Source: Sthenelais limicola
Taxonomy: Eukaryota > Annelida > Polychaeta > Phyllodocida > Sigalionidae
NCBI GenBank assembly: GCA_942159475.1
Contig: OW804096.1
Span: forward strand, 133,848,941 to 133,912,940
Length of the DNA: 64,000 nucleotides
Direction: 5' to 3'
Shown here: one piece after another, positions 22,798-32,593 of the stretch
Layout of the letters: the number at the start of each line of letters is the position of its first letter
Position numbering within the stretch: position 1 is the stretch's first letter
The notes under the pieces: generated by a model
Databases searched by the model: none
Told to the model about the DNA's origin: nothing
What the model saw: only the letters and a program-made list of their open reading frames with translations
Translations under genes and position numbers: made by a program

Positions 22798-23073
22798 CTA
22801 GTAATTGATAGAGAGCTGGCGGCAGACCTTGGTTAGCCTCCACACCCACTCATCAAGACCCCACGGTGGGAGGTGACATCCATCGGAAGATAGCCTGCTG
22901 TATAGGTTCTTGTGAATATTGCGGAAGTTGGGGTGCACATAGGTGTTGGTGAATGGTGAGGGAAGAGAAAATTCATGGTTTCGTTGGAAGATTGCCTTAT
23001 TTACTTCTACTACACACAGGTCGAGGGTCTGTTGTTGTGGGTGGGTCGTTAGCCCAGTAATCAGATGGAGCAA
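22798..23073 (-). pseudogene. LINE A SGNH-hydrolase remnant (C-terminal part)
   Basis: Reads VNKAIFQRNHEF, YVHPNFR, LYSRLSSDGCHLPP, WVWRLTKVCRQL. This aligns with the C-terminal third of the LINE B SGNH ORF (INQDI, VHSYHR, YGRLLDGIHFD, NWAKQI) and keeps the D-x-x-H block (DGCH). The N-terminal two thirds are lost in the deletion that also removed the end of NADAR. Confidence 0.65.
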
Positions 23074-23569
23074 CGCCGTTGCCTATTGATTTAATTTCAT
23101 AGGGATTATCTGTATACAAAACTGCGGCAGCTAGCTCTAGTTTATCAGCGGATAACAGTTTCCTATGTTGATACGCTTGCTCAACCGAGGAGAAGCGCAT
23201 GTTTTCAAACCAGAATTCTCGTTGGTAGAAGTTTGATGCAAACACATGTTGCCCCTGGTAGCCGTATGCTGTCCCATCTTTGTACTCATGCAGTTTTATA
23301 TCTTCAGGGCGTGCCCCAATTGGAATATTAGGGAGATCATCCCAGTTGTATCTGTGCTTGTTGTAAACAATATGGGTAGAAGCGAGAGGGGGGGGATTTT
23401 TGGGATCTAGTGTTTTGAGTGCATTACTGCATTGCCGCATCAATTGAAACTTACGCCTAGAATTGTCGGCCTGGTCTTTGTTGATCCATGCAGATATCTC
23501 TGATTGGGCTATTTTGTTTGATTGTTTAGCCAGGTGTATTACACGATCTCTAGTCGTCAACGACAACAT
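22997..23569 (-). pseudogene. LINE A ORF1, NADAR domain (truncated)
   Basis: 190 codons. After an RRM-end segment (residues 1-95) comes a NADAR/YbiA-like domain: FASNFYQREF, then FENMRFSSVEQAYQHRKLL, AAAVLYTDNPYEIKSIG. These match the SNF, S-x-E-Q/H-x-Y and A-x-x-I...P-x-x-x-K-x-x-G motifs. The C-terminal half (K-F-x-Q-N, D-x-x-W-G-x-G, N-x-L-G) is deleted: the frame ends soon after SDYWANDPP. NADAR is not a standard LINE domain, but the same domain in the same place in LINEs B and C supports the call. Confidence 0.8.
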
Positions 23570-23838
23570 AGAGACCAGTATGGATGTGTTTTGTTGTCCT
23601 TATACTTCCCTAGCCTATAAACAACATCAATATCATTTGTTGAAAAGGCATGGATTGTGGGCTGAATAATGCTTACAACCCTAGTAGGTAGGACTTCACC
23701 TTGCTGTTCTGGGACACCGTCAATGATAAAGTTATATCTACGGGTTTTAGCATCTAAAACTTCCATCCGATCGGCAGTCGTTGATAACTTCTTGTTTGCT
23801 TTTATCAATGCTATTGTGTTTTGACATGCGATAGCCAT
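23557..23838 (-). pseudogene. LINE A ORF1, RRM-like part
   Basis: Contains RRYNFIIDGVPEQQGE and DIDVVYRLGK, the pattern of the RNA-recognition segment of L1-type ORF1 proteins (R-x-N-x-x-I-x-G-V-P then an R-x-G strand). It runs out of frame into the next piece, which carries the NADAR domain. Confidence 0.65.
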
Positions 23839-23927
23839 AGTATGCGTCTGCCAAGCAAGAGCATGATCAGCTTCTAATTTGAGCTCGCCAATTTTATTGT
23901 TAAATTCTCTAAGTTAATTATCAATAA

Positions 23928-24611
23928 CTAGTTGGGTGGCATCAAGGCGAGCATTGCAACTAGCTTTGAATTGGGCTTGATTTGAAAGAAGTTCAGCCTT
24001 GATGCTATCAATTTGAGGTGGTAGGGACTTGGCCACCGAATCACTATTTTTTTTATCAATTTCAGTCGGGGGATGTGACTTGCTTCAATATTAGAAATCC
24101 TAGATTCTAATTCAGTGAGCTTAGATGTCAATTGAGTACTAACACTAGATAGGTTGGTATTCAAGGTCTTGACTGTATCCTTAATAGTAGCGGTGGCGGT
24201 CTGCTGTTTAGCAAAAAGTTTATCGTAATAATTCTTCATATCATCCGCAAGTTCATTGAACAAAGTAAGGTTTTTGGTTGCTAGCTTAGATGGGCTGAAG
24301 GGATTTGGAGGATCGGCTTCTGGAGTGAGAACTGGAGTCGAGTCCTCAAAAGGTAGGGAGGCAGTAGGAGAGGCTTCGGCAGGTTTAATCTGTGGACTGC
24401 ATATGCGTATGGTGGGATGAACCACTGCAGAACAATTATCCAAAAGTGATGTAGAATTAGCATCAGAGTTAGCCATTTGTGAAGGAGTTTTGGGGGGGGG
24501 GGGGGGGGTGGACATAGCCCTGACTTGTTGACTAATGGAATTGGTAGTGGTTATAGGACTATTACTGCGTAGGAACATTCTGTAGTGAATGGCAGAGTTC
24601 TGTGGGGCCAA
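23928..24611 (-). pseudogene. LINE A ORF1, N-terminal part (coiled coil)
   Basis: 227 codons: a Pro/Ser/Thr-rich low-complexity N-terminus including a proline run encoded by a C/G homopolymer (about 24491-24507), then a helical coiled-coil stretch (about residues 110-175: LNTNLSSVSTQLTSKLTELE), as expected for trimerising ORF1 proteins. The frame is lost at about 24050 and ORF1 continues in another frame. Confidence 0.7.
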
Positions 24612-25504
24612 TCAGTTTATATGTGTACTCCTCAAAAAGAAATAAAGGCTCACAGCTATAGTGGAAGGTCAGTAATTGGTCAGAAGATCACTGAGTTTCC
24701 AAGAGAAGTTGTGGCTAAAGTCAATACAGAGTGCTATGGTTGAGTGAATACGGTAACCTGAGTCATGGTGGTCATGGTGGGTGATAATTGGGTGGCGTTC
24801 ATTCATTAGACCTATGACTATTAAAGAATCGTTATTAAAGGTACTCCCTGTAATCACAATCACTCGTCCAATAGCTCAGTAAAGTCTGTCCAAAAGTTCC
24901 ATTCGAATTGAGTGGAGTATGTGTCCAGGCATCAGTGGGAATATCCCTAACTGGTAGTTTCTTTGCTCAGCATTTGTTTTGGCATGTTGCACGTAGCGCC
25001 GCCATCTTGCATCTTCAAATAAATAAAGGAGAAACTGTATATAATGTAACCATTGCTTGTTTTTTCCCTTGCTTCAATTCCGCTCCTAATTATACATATT
25101 CAGCATTGTACAGTACAGTAGTTGCCATGTAAAATCGGGCATAAATGAACTATAATAAAGATATCTCCCCGCCCCCCGCACCCTCACCCTCCCAATATTA
25201 CATTCTTTGAGACAGGAATCCGGGCACTTCGCAGGTGGTGCTGCGGTGGTAACAGTAGCAATTCCCGCGTAGGTGAAGACAAAGGTGTTGCTAGGCTTGT
25301 TATGCACTGTGCACAATGCGGAGTTTAGGAATTGTTCTTGCTTGTGTTTATAAAGTCGATGGTGATTTTTAAGAGAACATGAATTGTGACTATCAAGAAG
25401 TGCTGGACACATAAGCTGGATCAAGATATCGCTAGAAATTAGTGATTATTAGTGATCCAATGGAATCACTTAATGAGCTTTCTTTAATAAATTTGTTTAA
25501 CTAC
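24612..25504. other. LINE A 5' flank / 5' UTR and unassigned DNA
   Basis: 24612 to about 24900 is probably LINE A 5' UTR. A small ORF at 25086-25424 (minus) and a C-rich stretch near 25165-25190 have no recognisable identity. Confidence 0.4.
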
Positions 25505-26470
25505 AGGGTCTAGTTGACTAAGCCGATTCTCATGCGATTTTGCGCCGCAGAGGAATCTTTTGCACTAACTTCTGAGAGAAGTGCATGGTAATCGGCTTAA
25601 TGGACTAGGCTCTCACAGCTGATGGTCTATTGTTGTTCTGAGTTCATGTATAACTGATAACTGTATTGTATTAACCTTAAGTGTCTTTTACTGAAACTAC
25701 GTTTTACCTTTATTGATGATGAATATGATTCACTCCTGTCTGTGATTGATTTAAAGGTCTGACATAGTGCACCAGTCTAAAGTTCCAAGTGATGGAATAA
25801 ACACTGTAATACTGAAGAAGACCTGTGTCTGGTTTATTTCCACCAGGTCTAGATTAAGTACAAATATGATCTTGGTTTGTGATAAATTCCTACTCAGTAG
25901 CTGCAGCTGCAATTCACTACAAATGTATACAATATGTGATGTGTTTCAGGAAAATGAGTCATAAGTCGCAAAAAATAGATTTTGAGATTCCATTATATTT
26001 GAAAAAATGAGATCAAGCCGATTCCAATGATAGTCAACAGTCTAATAATCTAATAACTATTTCTAGATTTTAAGTTTGATATTTTCGTTTTTGAAAAAAA
26101 TGTTTCCAATATTTCTGTGGGTCAATAAACAGTAAAGTAACTAAATGTAGTCCATATGAGGACCCTTAAAACTAAAGGATATATTATATACATTTGCTTG
26201 AAATTTGATACATCGATTGATATAGCTATAACCGATAAACCCTCCAAAAAGTAGCACATTCCAATAATGCGATCTTGTGAAAAAAACACTTTGAAAAATA
26301 TCAATTTTGCGACTTATGACTCATTTTCCTGAAACATATCACATATAACATTTTAGTAGGAAGATATTAAATATGAACAACTTGAAATTGATCTTACAAC
26401 AAACCATCGCATCAAAGGCATACATTTACGATTTGACTCCATTAGCAAAAAATTATGCCTGACCAGGCAA
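25505..26470 (-). repeat. Dispersed repeat, copy B (inverted relative to copy A)
   Basis: The reverse complement matches 1-340 and 1219-1440. It lacks the Helitron-like insert (empty site at about 25720) and carries a 407-bp MITE at 25936-26342 that copy A lacks. The two copies therefore give empty and filled states for both insertions. Confidence 0.82.
25936..26342. mobile_element. MITE of the GTGATATGTTTCAGG family, copy 2
   Basis: Terminal repeats GTGATGTGTTTCAGGAAAAT / ATTTTCCTGAAACATATCAC, about 37 bases with few mismatches. It is flanked by ATAT on both sides (25932-25935 and 26343-26346), and copy A of the host repeat has a single ATAT at the same place. This supports a 4-bp target-site duplication. 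No transposase. A shorter relative may lie at about 54490-54570. Confidence 0.88.
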
Positions 26471-26739
26471 GACTTCAGACCCATGAAAATGAATAATTGA
26501 AAACGTAGAAAACATATCTTTCTACTGCTGATGTTCAATTATAGTGTAGATGTATTATTTTTATGAGAGAACCAGTATATGCTATTGAATAGATTGTATA
26601 GATTTCACTGGCATTAGAGTAGACCTTGTGCAGCTGTTATGAATTTTGCATAATAATGGCTTCATGTGAGAGCTATAGGTGCATAACAACGGATGACGAA
26701 TTCTAGTATGGACAACAGAGAATTATAGACACAAACAGG

Positions 26740-26794
26740 ATGGCGGACTGGACAGTGCTTGTTGTCACTTTATGTTGGAATCTTTTCTTAATAG
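26740..26794 (+). CDS. Secreted Methyltransf_FA/PAN protein, exon 1 (signal peptide)
   Basis: ATG in context ACAGGATGG opens MADWTVLVVTLCWNLFLI, a clear signal peptide, ending in phase 1 at donor GTGAGT. All later exons of the gene also use phase 1 junctions, so this exon joins directly in frame to the exon at 42458 (split Gly codon G|GT). Confidence 0.7.
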
Positions 26795-26873
26795 GTGAGT
26801 ATATCTCATAATGACAAAATTTGATCATGGCCATTGAGATGACATTTACTCCGCATGATTTCTCTTACTCTAG

Positions 26874-26937
26874 AAACTGGTTTCAGCTCGGAAGAAGGGA
26901 ATTTTGTTGTAACTGATATGTATGGAATATCTCAGAG
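26874..26937 (+). CDS. Possible exon 2, phase conflict
   Basis: Between acceptor CTTACTCTAG and donor GTAAGG lies an open stretch reading ETGFSSEEGNFVVTDMYGI when joined to exon 1. It is 64 bases, so it exits in phase 2, while the next recognised exon (42458) needs phase 1; direct joining hits a stop. Either an extra exon lies in the 15.5-kb intron, or this exon belongs to an alternative or non-productive transcript, or it is spurious. Confidence 0.4.
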
Positions 26938-28064
26938 GTAAGGGTGCTAGTGGTGGAGTGTATTGGAGATATGATATAATAATTGATCTAGAGTCTAGGC
27001 ATTGGTATAGCCTAAATCAAGAAAGGAGCAGCAATTTTGTCCTGTTTAGACATAATACGACAAATTAACTCATATAATCATTGATACATGTTGATTTGTA
27101 TCAAAAGAAATACATAATTCACTCACAGCTATCTTAGGTAATTGAGGAGGAGAATATATTAGATATAAGCAAAGAGGCCAGTTAAATTTTCTTTATTTTG
27201 AAATCACGCTCCCTTGATGGGATAAATGATTTTCTTCGGCATCAGAGTCGGTGGGTAAATATCCTTGTATAAAAGTATATAAAATGATTCTGGGTGGTGG
27301 GTGGGAAATTTCACCTTTCCCCGAATAGAACACTTGAGAAGCCTGAATGGCTGATTGCCTGAGGATCTTGCTGGTCACGAGACTGATCAAGTTCAATATA
27401 GGCCCTAGGTGGCGGTCATTTTCTTGGTTAATATAGTATTCAATTCAATTCAATTCAAAAATCCTTTTATTGCTGATGTTCAATTATAGTTTAGTAGGTA
27501 TGATATAAATCACTAGAAGGCCCCTCAGCCTAAATTAAGAGGTATAATATGTTAACCATTTCTTGCAATGTTCTCATGTTTTTACTTTCGCACAGATCCA
27601 GAGATTAAACAAGTACATAGATAAGAGATCTGAAAAAACCCCGAAAAAACTAAGTATCTCAAATTACCTAGGATAGCTGTTAGCAAACTATGTATTTCTT
27701 TTGCTACAAATCAAGACCTATCAATGATTGTATGAGTTAATTTGTGGTATTATGATGCACTACTGTATTTTCGTATGTATGTTATTTATTTTTCAACCAT
27801 GGTATCTTATTGTACAACAATAAAGAAGAAATGACTCGAGTAGGATGCCAGATACACACCCCATATGATATAAAAACTAGGCAATTGTTTTAAACCTCAT
27901 GGTTTATTTATACCACTTATAGGAAACCAATGTTGAAATATTCCTTCTAAGTGAAGTCACAGGTATATCGATTTGTAACGGCTGTATGTTTTAATATTTT
28001 CATATAGAAGATATGTGTCATTTTTTGTTAGTCACTCCCTTGAAGGGTCCAGGAGCTATAACTA
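26938..28064. other. Intron DNA; (CAATT)n tract and possible LINE 3' tail
   Basis: At about 27440-27470 four CAATT units precede CAAAAATCCTTTTATTGC. Read on the minus strand this is AATAAAAGGATTTTTG followed by (AATTG)n, the kind of short tandem tail left by CR1/L2-type LINEs. The 18-base CTGATGTTCAATTATAGT occurs both at about 26527 and at about 27474. Nothing else is supported. Confidence 0.4.
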
Positions 28065-29690
28065 CCATAGGCCTTTTATCTAGTAAACTATAAGAATGTT
28101 ATTGGATATTGTTGTGCAACAACATGCATAATATGAGCAATTCCACCAAAAGTGAATCATTTGGGTTGAAAAACAACAGCTCCTCCAGAAGCTAAAATAT
28201 TTATTTGAGATTATTTCCGTTGGTATTTTCGGATCCAGGGGAAAAAAGTCGCCTAGGGGGAAGTATCCTACAACGTTTTTTATTTTTTTTAATCGTGAGG
28301 CCATGAAAATGCTTATTTTTCTGCCATAATCACTCATAAAAATACAGTTTTTCCTATCAGAATCACTGTTTAAAGAATGCAGCCAGTATTTTGTTTAGGA
28401 AAATTTATACATATTCTCGATAAAATCGGTTTTATGTGCATAATAGGCCAGAGGGTCAATGATTACTCTGAAATAATATGTTTTTATGGATAAAAAATCA
28501 ATATTTTCAATTTTTCAAGTAATTTCTTGATGATATTATGTAAAGTTGATTATGGGGTAGTTCCTGTCGCCGTAACGGGGGTCTAAATTTTTTTTTTGAA
28601 CATATAGACCTAGAAGAACTAAAAATGAAACCCCCCATATCACCATTACTTATATCATTGTTTATGATTAGTACATCCATTATATTCATTGAAAAATCTC
28701 CAGCTAATTCTGTCCTACTAAATAATGGGATTAGAATTCTGAAAAAAGTTTTGGGGAATATTAATGTCGCCGTAACGGGGGTCTAGGTTTCAGCAATAAA
28801 TAAATGAATATTAGCATAAATTATTTTCTATAAGCATTATAATGTATAAGAAACACAAGGGAAAATAAATAAATACAAAAAAAAATTCTGTCATACCTGA
28901 GATGGTAGCAACAAGCAGTATGTAAAAACAGTATGTCGCCGTAACGGGGATCTAGAGGGTGCCCATGTCGCCGTAACGGGGGTCTAGACGTGGCGGGGGT
29001 CTAGAGGGGGGTGAAAACAGTTTTTTCTAATTTTTTCCCTACTAATTTTGCCTCTAGTCATACTTAGTCATAACTTATATTCACCTTTATAAACAACCAA
29101 AACAAGTATTCAAGCCAATTTAACAGGTACACAAGGGGAAAACACTGTTATTAATATTTTTGTATATATTCTATATATAATGGGTTATATGTGTGTAATG
29201 GGCCAGAATGTGACCTAGGCCCTGCCATTTCTATTACCATTACTGTATGGTTATTTTGCTGTAACTTTCCTTTTAGTTGGAATATTTTCACAAACTAAAG
29301 ATCGTTATGACCCTTATATCAAGACCTATTATATATAAACTAATTTAAAACATTATGCTTACATTTTTATTATTTATTTCTAATTTAATCCTAATTCACA
29401 TAGAAATCTGGACCGTTCCACTTTGCCCTTACTATTAGAATAGAGGTCACTGTGTCTCCCAAGCTTCCCTGACCACAATATTCATAATTAACGTTCCCAA
29501 TTTCGTCTATTATTAGGAGAAATATATCTAGTTTATGTATGAGAAAAAGTAAATCAATGGAAACAATTAAAAAAAAATATGAATTTTCAGCCCTGGATGG
29601 CCAAATGATGCATTTTTGGTGGAATTGCTCATATGTAAAAACCCTTCCATTACATGATGAGACATTCAACTAGATAATAAAGTACTATAG
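28065..29690. mobile_element. Foldback element i with repeated GTCGCCGTAACGGGGGTC motif
   Basis: The ends are about 95-base imperfect inverted repeats: left about 28065-28165 (CCATAGGCCTTTTATCTAGT to GAGCAATTCCACCAAAAG-GA), right about 29598-29690 (TTTTTGGTGGAATTGCTCAT to CTAGATAATAAAG-CTATAG). Inside, the motif GTCGCCGTAACGGGGGTC occurs at 28566, 28766, 28935 (one mismatch) and 28967. No transposase ORF. LINE B starts immediately after its right end. Confidence 0.7.
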
Positions 29691-29924
29691 AAGAGAAACG
29701 CCCGAGGCGACGGACGCATTGACCACTAGTTCCGATAAACTCTGATTATATTCCTGATTTTGCAGGGATATACCTCGCATATTTGAACGTATAAGGACAC
29801 ATACCTATTCGGACACTGTCAGGGACTGTGTTATACCAATTTAAAGTGGACTATTACTTACTTTCTGGTGATTTTCTGTGAAAAAAAAATCGTTGACTCA
29901 TTGTGGATACCTAAGTGAGCGAAA

Positions 29925-31889
29925 ATGGAGGACAGTAAACCCAAGTTTCTGACTGACCAACAGCATAAGAAAGGCTTTAAGGTACCGTTGATACAACTCA
30001 AACCCCCTAAAAAGAAAACTCTTTTGCCTCCAGTTAATCTTATTCCTGATACAGACGTGATAGGTTTAGATCAATATCAGGTAAAACCAGAAGACCTCTC
30101 TCTTGAAAACTTACGGATCTCGCTTGACATGGCACACAGAAACCATGAAAAGCTACACACTAAAGTCGAGGAGCTTGTTTTAAGCGAAAATAATCTTAAA
30201 ACTGAATTAACTTCATTATCTAGTGAATTAACTAAAGCTCAGACTGATAAAGAAGCCCTACATGAAAAAATTCTACAACTAGAAACTGATATTAGAAGGC
30301 CGAATCTAGTAATAGTTGGAGTTGAGCACAAGCGTACTGAAGATATATATAGAGTTGTTCACCAATTACTTGCACTGATTGAACCCAGAATTAAATCCAA
30401 TGATATACAACATGCACGAAGGCTAAATCGTTACCAAATGGGCTCAAAAGTAATTCTTGTCAAGTTAAGTAATGAGGCTCTAAGAAATTGTGTATATGAT
30501 AAGCGAGCAGAACTCAAGAAATACCAAGGCTATGAGAAAATATACATAAATCCGGACCTGCCTGACGAAATTCTCGACCGTAAAGCTAAGCTCAGGATAA
30601 TTAAAAGGCATGTTACTGATAATAGCGAGAAGCAGGTTGGTAAAATCATCAAAGACAGGATTGATATCGGAGGTAATTGGTATCGATTTGATGAACTAGA
30701 ATTGCTGGACGAGGGGGAAAGGTTGAGTGATGCTAAAACCAAACAGAAGGGAGAAGCGATTTATTTTCAATCTGAACACTCACCGCTTAGCAACTTCTAT
30801 CCGACTCAAATTAAAATCGATGAATTAAAATTCTCGAGTGCAGAGCAGGCATACCACTATGCCCGAGCTAATATGCTTGGGAAAAGTGATGAAGCAACTA
30901 GGATCTACATGGAAAACGACCCACGAAAAATCAAATCTATTGCAATGTGGATCCCCTCTACAGAGAAATGGAATAAAATGAAGCATAAAGTAATGCGTGC
31001 AGTGGTAGAAGAAAAGTTTGAACAAAACAGATTTCTCCATGATTACCTATTAGCAACCCACCCCAAATCACTATATGAGGCGACTCAAGACAAATATTGG
31101 GCCATAGGCTGTAGCCTTACTTCTGACAAATTGGGAAATGAGAATCATGAAGGGGATAATATGCTTGGGCAGATCCTTGAAGAATATCGAAATAGTTTCA
31201 TGCAGATGACGGATAATGAAGAACGACTGAAGAAGAAATTTACTGGTTATAATGATCAACCCCCAAATCCAGAGAAAAGCAAATCACCAACTAGAAAGGA
31301 CAAGAAACCAGAAAATAAAGATCAAGGCCTAAATTACATTCAGCCAATTCCAGCTTATGTAAGACCTGAAATGGATGGAAGTGATTCGAGTGAAACAGCA
31401 AGCAGTATGACCCATACAAACTGGGAAAACAATCATCAACTGGATATGTCCGAGATTGACGTCTTGCCACCTCCCTCGAGCCAACCCATATTTGGACCGA
31501 ACGGCCAGGCACGACCAAATCGACTTCCATCATCAACCAATGGCAATGACGCCAGTAATAGCGTTCCAATACGACCCAATACTGAGCAATTGTCTAAGAA
31601 GGAGAAAAAGAAAGTAGCCTCGCTTCAAACAACTCCTCGTCTTACCTATGCTGAGAAAGCTTCACCCACTTTACTTCGATCCAGATCCATGAACAAGCCG
31701 GCTCACTCTCGTAATAATAGCTCCCAAAAGGACCAGAAACACAAGGTAAACCAAGATTCAGATATAGCCCAAATATCACATAATTCGAAACCTAATTCAC
31801 CTAGAGATGCAAACCCAAATTCGTTAGGTGAAATGTGCAGCTTGTCCATACGAGGAATATGTGAAGGACCACCGGTGCCTGAAACTTGA
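29925..31889 (+). CDS. LINE B ORF1: coiled coil - RRM-like - NADAR - disordered tail
   Basis: 654 codons, intact. Residues about 55-125 are a coiled coil (ENNLKTELTSLSSELTKAQ). About 126-240 is an L1-ORF1-type RRM plus C-terminal domain (RRPNLVIVGVEHKRTED, VILVKLSNEAL, KIYINPDLPDEILDRKAKL). About 280-425 is NADAR/YbiA-like: HSPLSNFYP, KFSSAEQAYHYARA, ATRIYMENDPRKIKSIA, EEKFEQNRFLHDYLLAT, DKYWAIGCS, DNMLGQILEEYR; all usual family motifs are present. About 426-654 is a Ser/Pro/Asn-rich basic tail. Inferred role: RNA-binding RNP protein with a fused enzyme domain. Known NADAR proteins hydrolyse N-glycosidic or ADP-ribosyl bonds, including ADP-ribosyl-guanine; activity here is not shown. Confidence 0.88.
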   Translation: MEDSKPKFLTDQQHKKGFKVPLIQLKPPKKKTLLPPVNLIPDTDVIGLDQYQVKPEDLSLENLRISLDMAHRNHEKLHTKVEELVLSENNLKTELTSLSSELTKAQTDKEALHEKILQLETDIRRPNLVIVGVEHKRTEDIYRVVHQLLALIEPRIKSNDIQHARRLNRYQMGSKVILVKLSNEALRNCVYDKRAELKKYQGYEKIYINPDLPDEILDRKAKLRIIKRHVTDNSEKQVGKIIKDRIDIGGNWYRFDELELLDEGERLSDAKTKQKGEAIYFQSEHSPLSNFYPTQIKIDELKFSSAEQAYHYARANMLGKSDEATRIYMENDPRKIKSIAMWIPSTEKWNKMKHKVMRAVVEEKFEQNRFLHDYLLATHPKSLYEATQDKYWAIGCSLTSDKLGNENHEGDNMLGQILEEYRNSFMQMTDNEERLKKKFTGYNDQPPNPEKSKSPTRKDKKPENKDQGLNYIQPIPAYVRPEMDGSDSSETASSMTHTNWENNHQLDMSEIDVLPPPSSQPIFGPNGQARPNRLPSSTNGNDASNSVPIRPNTEQLSKKEKKKVASLQTTPRLTYAEKASPTLLRSRSMNKPAHSRNNSSQKDQKHKVNQDSDIAQISHNSKPNSPRDANPNSLGEMCSLSIRGICEGPPVPET

Positions 31890-31972
31890 ATAATATCGAC
31901 AATAATCTTATTTGGCCATAAAAATATGATAAACTATAATCTAAACTCAAAACTGCTCATATATTTCCAGAA

Positions 31973-32593
31973 ATGAACGACCTAACCATTGTGGTAACTG
32001 ATTCAAGGGGGAAAGGATTGATGCCTCTACTTGACAACCCAAAAATACTGGTTTTTGTACATAGCGGAGCCGGCTTGATTCGACTTGCTTACGAAACAAA
32101 GTACCTAATACAACTCCACCGTCCCAATAATGTGATAATTGCAGGAGGTATCTGTGACTTTTGTCACAAAGATAAAGCTACAGGAGAAATTTCAATTTAT
32201 TCACATCATGAAGGCAAACTAGTGAGATATATGCTCTCATTATATGAAAAATCGCTAGAAATTTTGACGACGGAGCAAGAATACTGCAACATAGCTCTCG
32301 GCGGTCTCATAGGTGTACAGATAAATAAGTCAAACAAATTGGAAGGATTCGCCCCAATACAAGATATGCTATCAGATGCAATATTAACTATAAACCAAGA
32401 TATTTGTATGCTGAACACGAACAGGAATCTATCTCATCCTCACTTGATTACCAAAGTCCATTCATATCATAGACACAAACCTAAACATACATACGGCAGA
32501 CTACTCGATGGGATACATTTTGATGAAATAACAAGAACAAACTGGGCCAAGCAAATTAATAATTTCCACAATAATCCTACTCTTCAGTATTAA
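31973..32593 (+). CDS. LINE B ORF2: SGNH/GDSL-type hydrolase
   Basis: 206 codons. Block I appears as VVTDSRGKGL (nucleophile Ser in D-S-R), block III as IIAGGICDF (the usual Asn position of G-x-N-D is Cys), block V as LLDGIHFDE (Asp-His pair). SGNH esterase domains are known in CR1-type LINE ORF1 proteins; here the domain is a separate ORF, starting 83 bases after the ORF1 stop and ending before the spacer. Probable role: lipid or ester hydrolysis aiding RNP trafficking, as proposed for other LINE esterases (inference). LINE A keeps a homologous C-terminal remnant. Confidence 0.75.
   Translation: MNDLTIVVTDSRGKGLMPLLDNPKILVFVHSGAGLIRLAYETKYLIQLHRPNNVIIAGGICDFCHKDKATGEISIYSHHEGKLVRYMLSLYEKSLEILTTEQEYCNIALGGLIGVQINKSNKLEGFAPIQDMLSDAILTINQDICMLNTNRNLSHPHLITKVHSYHRHKPKHTYGRLLDGIHFDEITRTNWAKQINNFHNNPTLQY

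Larger units (their letters stand above)
20053..24900 (-). mobile_element. LINE A: NADAR-bearing non-LTR retrotransposon, degenerate
   Basis: In minus-strand order: ORF1 pieces (coiled coil, RRM-like, NADAR), an SGNH C-terminal remnant, an APE-type endonuclease, and a reverse transcriptase cut off before its catalytic YxDD. The domain order matches LINE B, but the proteins are well diverged, so this is a separate family. Damage includes several frameshifts (one at a G run near 21690), a deletion joining mid-NADAR to the SGNH C-terminus, and loss of the 3' half of RT at the tandem array. The 5' end is not defined; 24611-24900 is probable 5' UTR. Confidence 0.85.

Noticed and set aside
28566..28990. 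CRISPR repeats
   Set aside because: Motif spacing is irregular (200, 169, 32 bases) and there are no cas genes; motif array in a foldback element.
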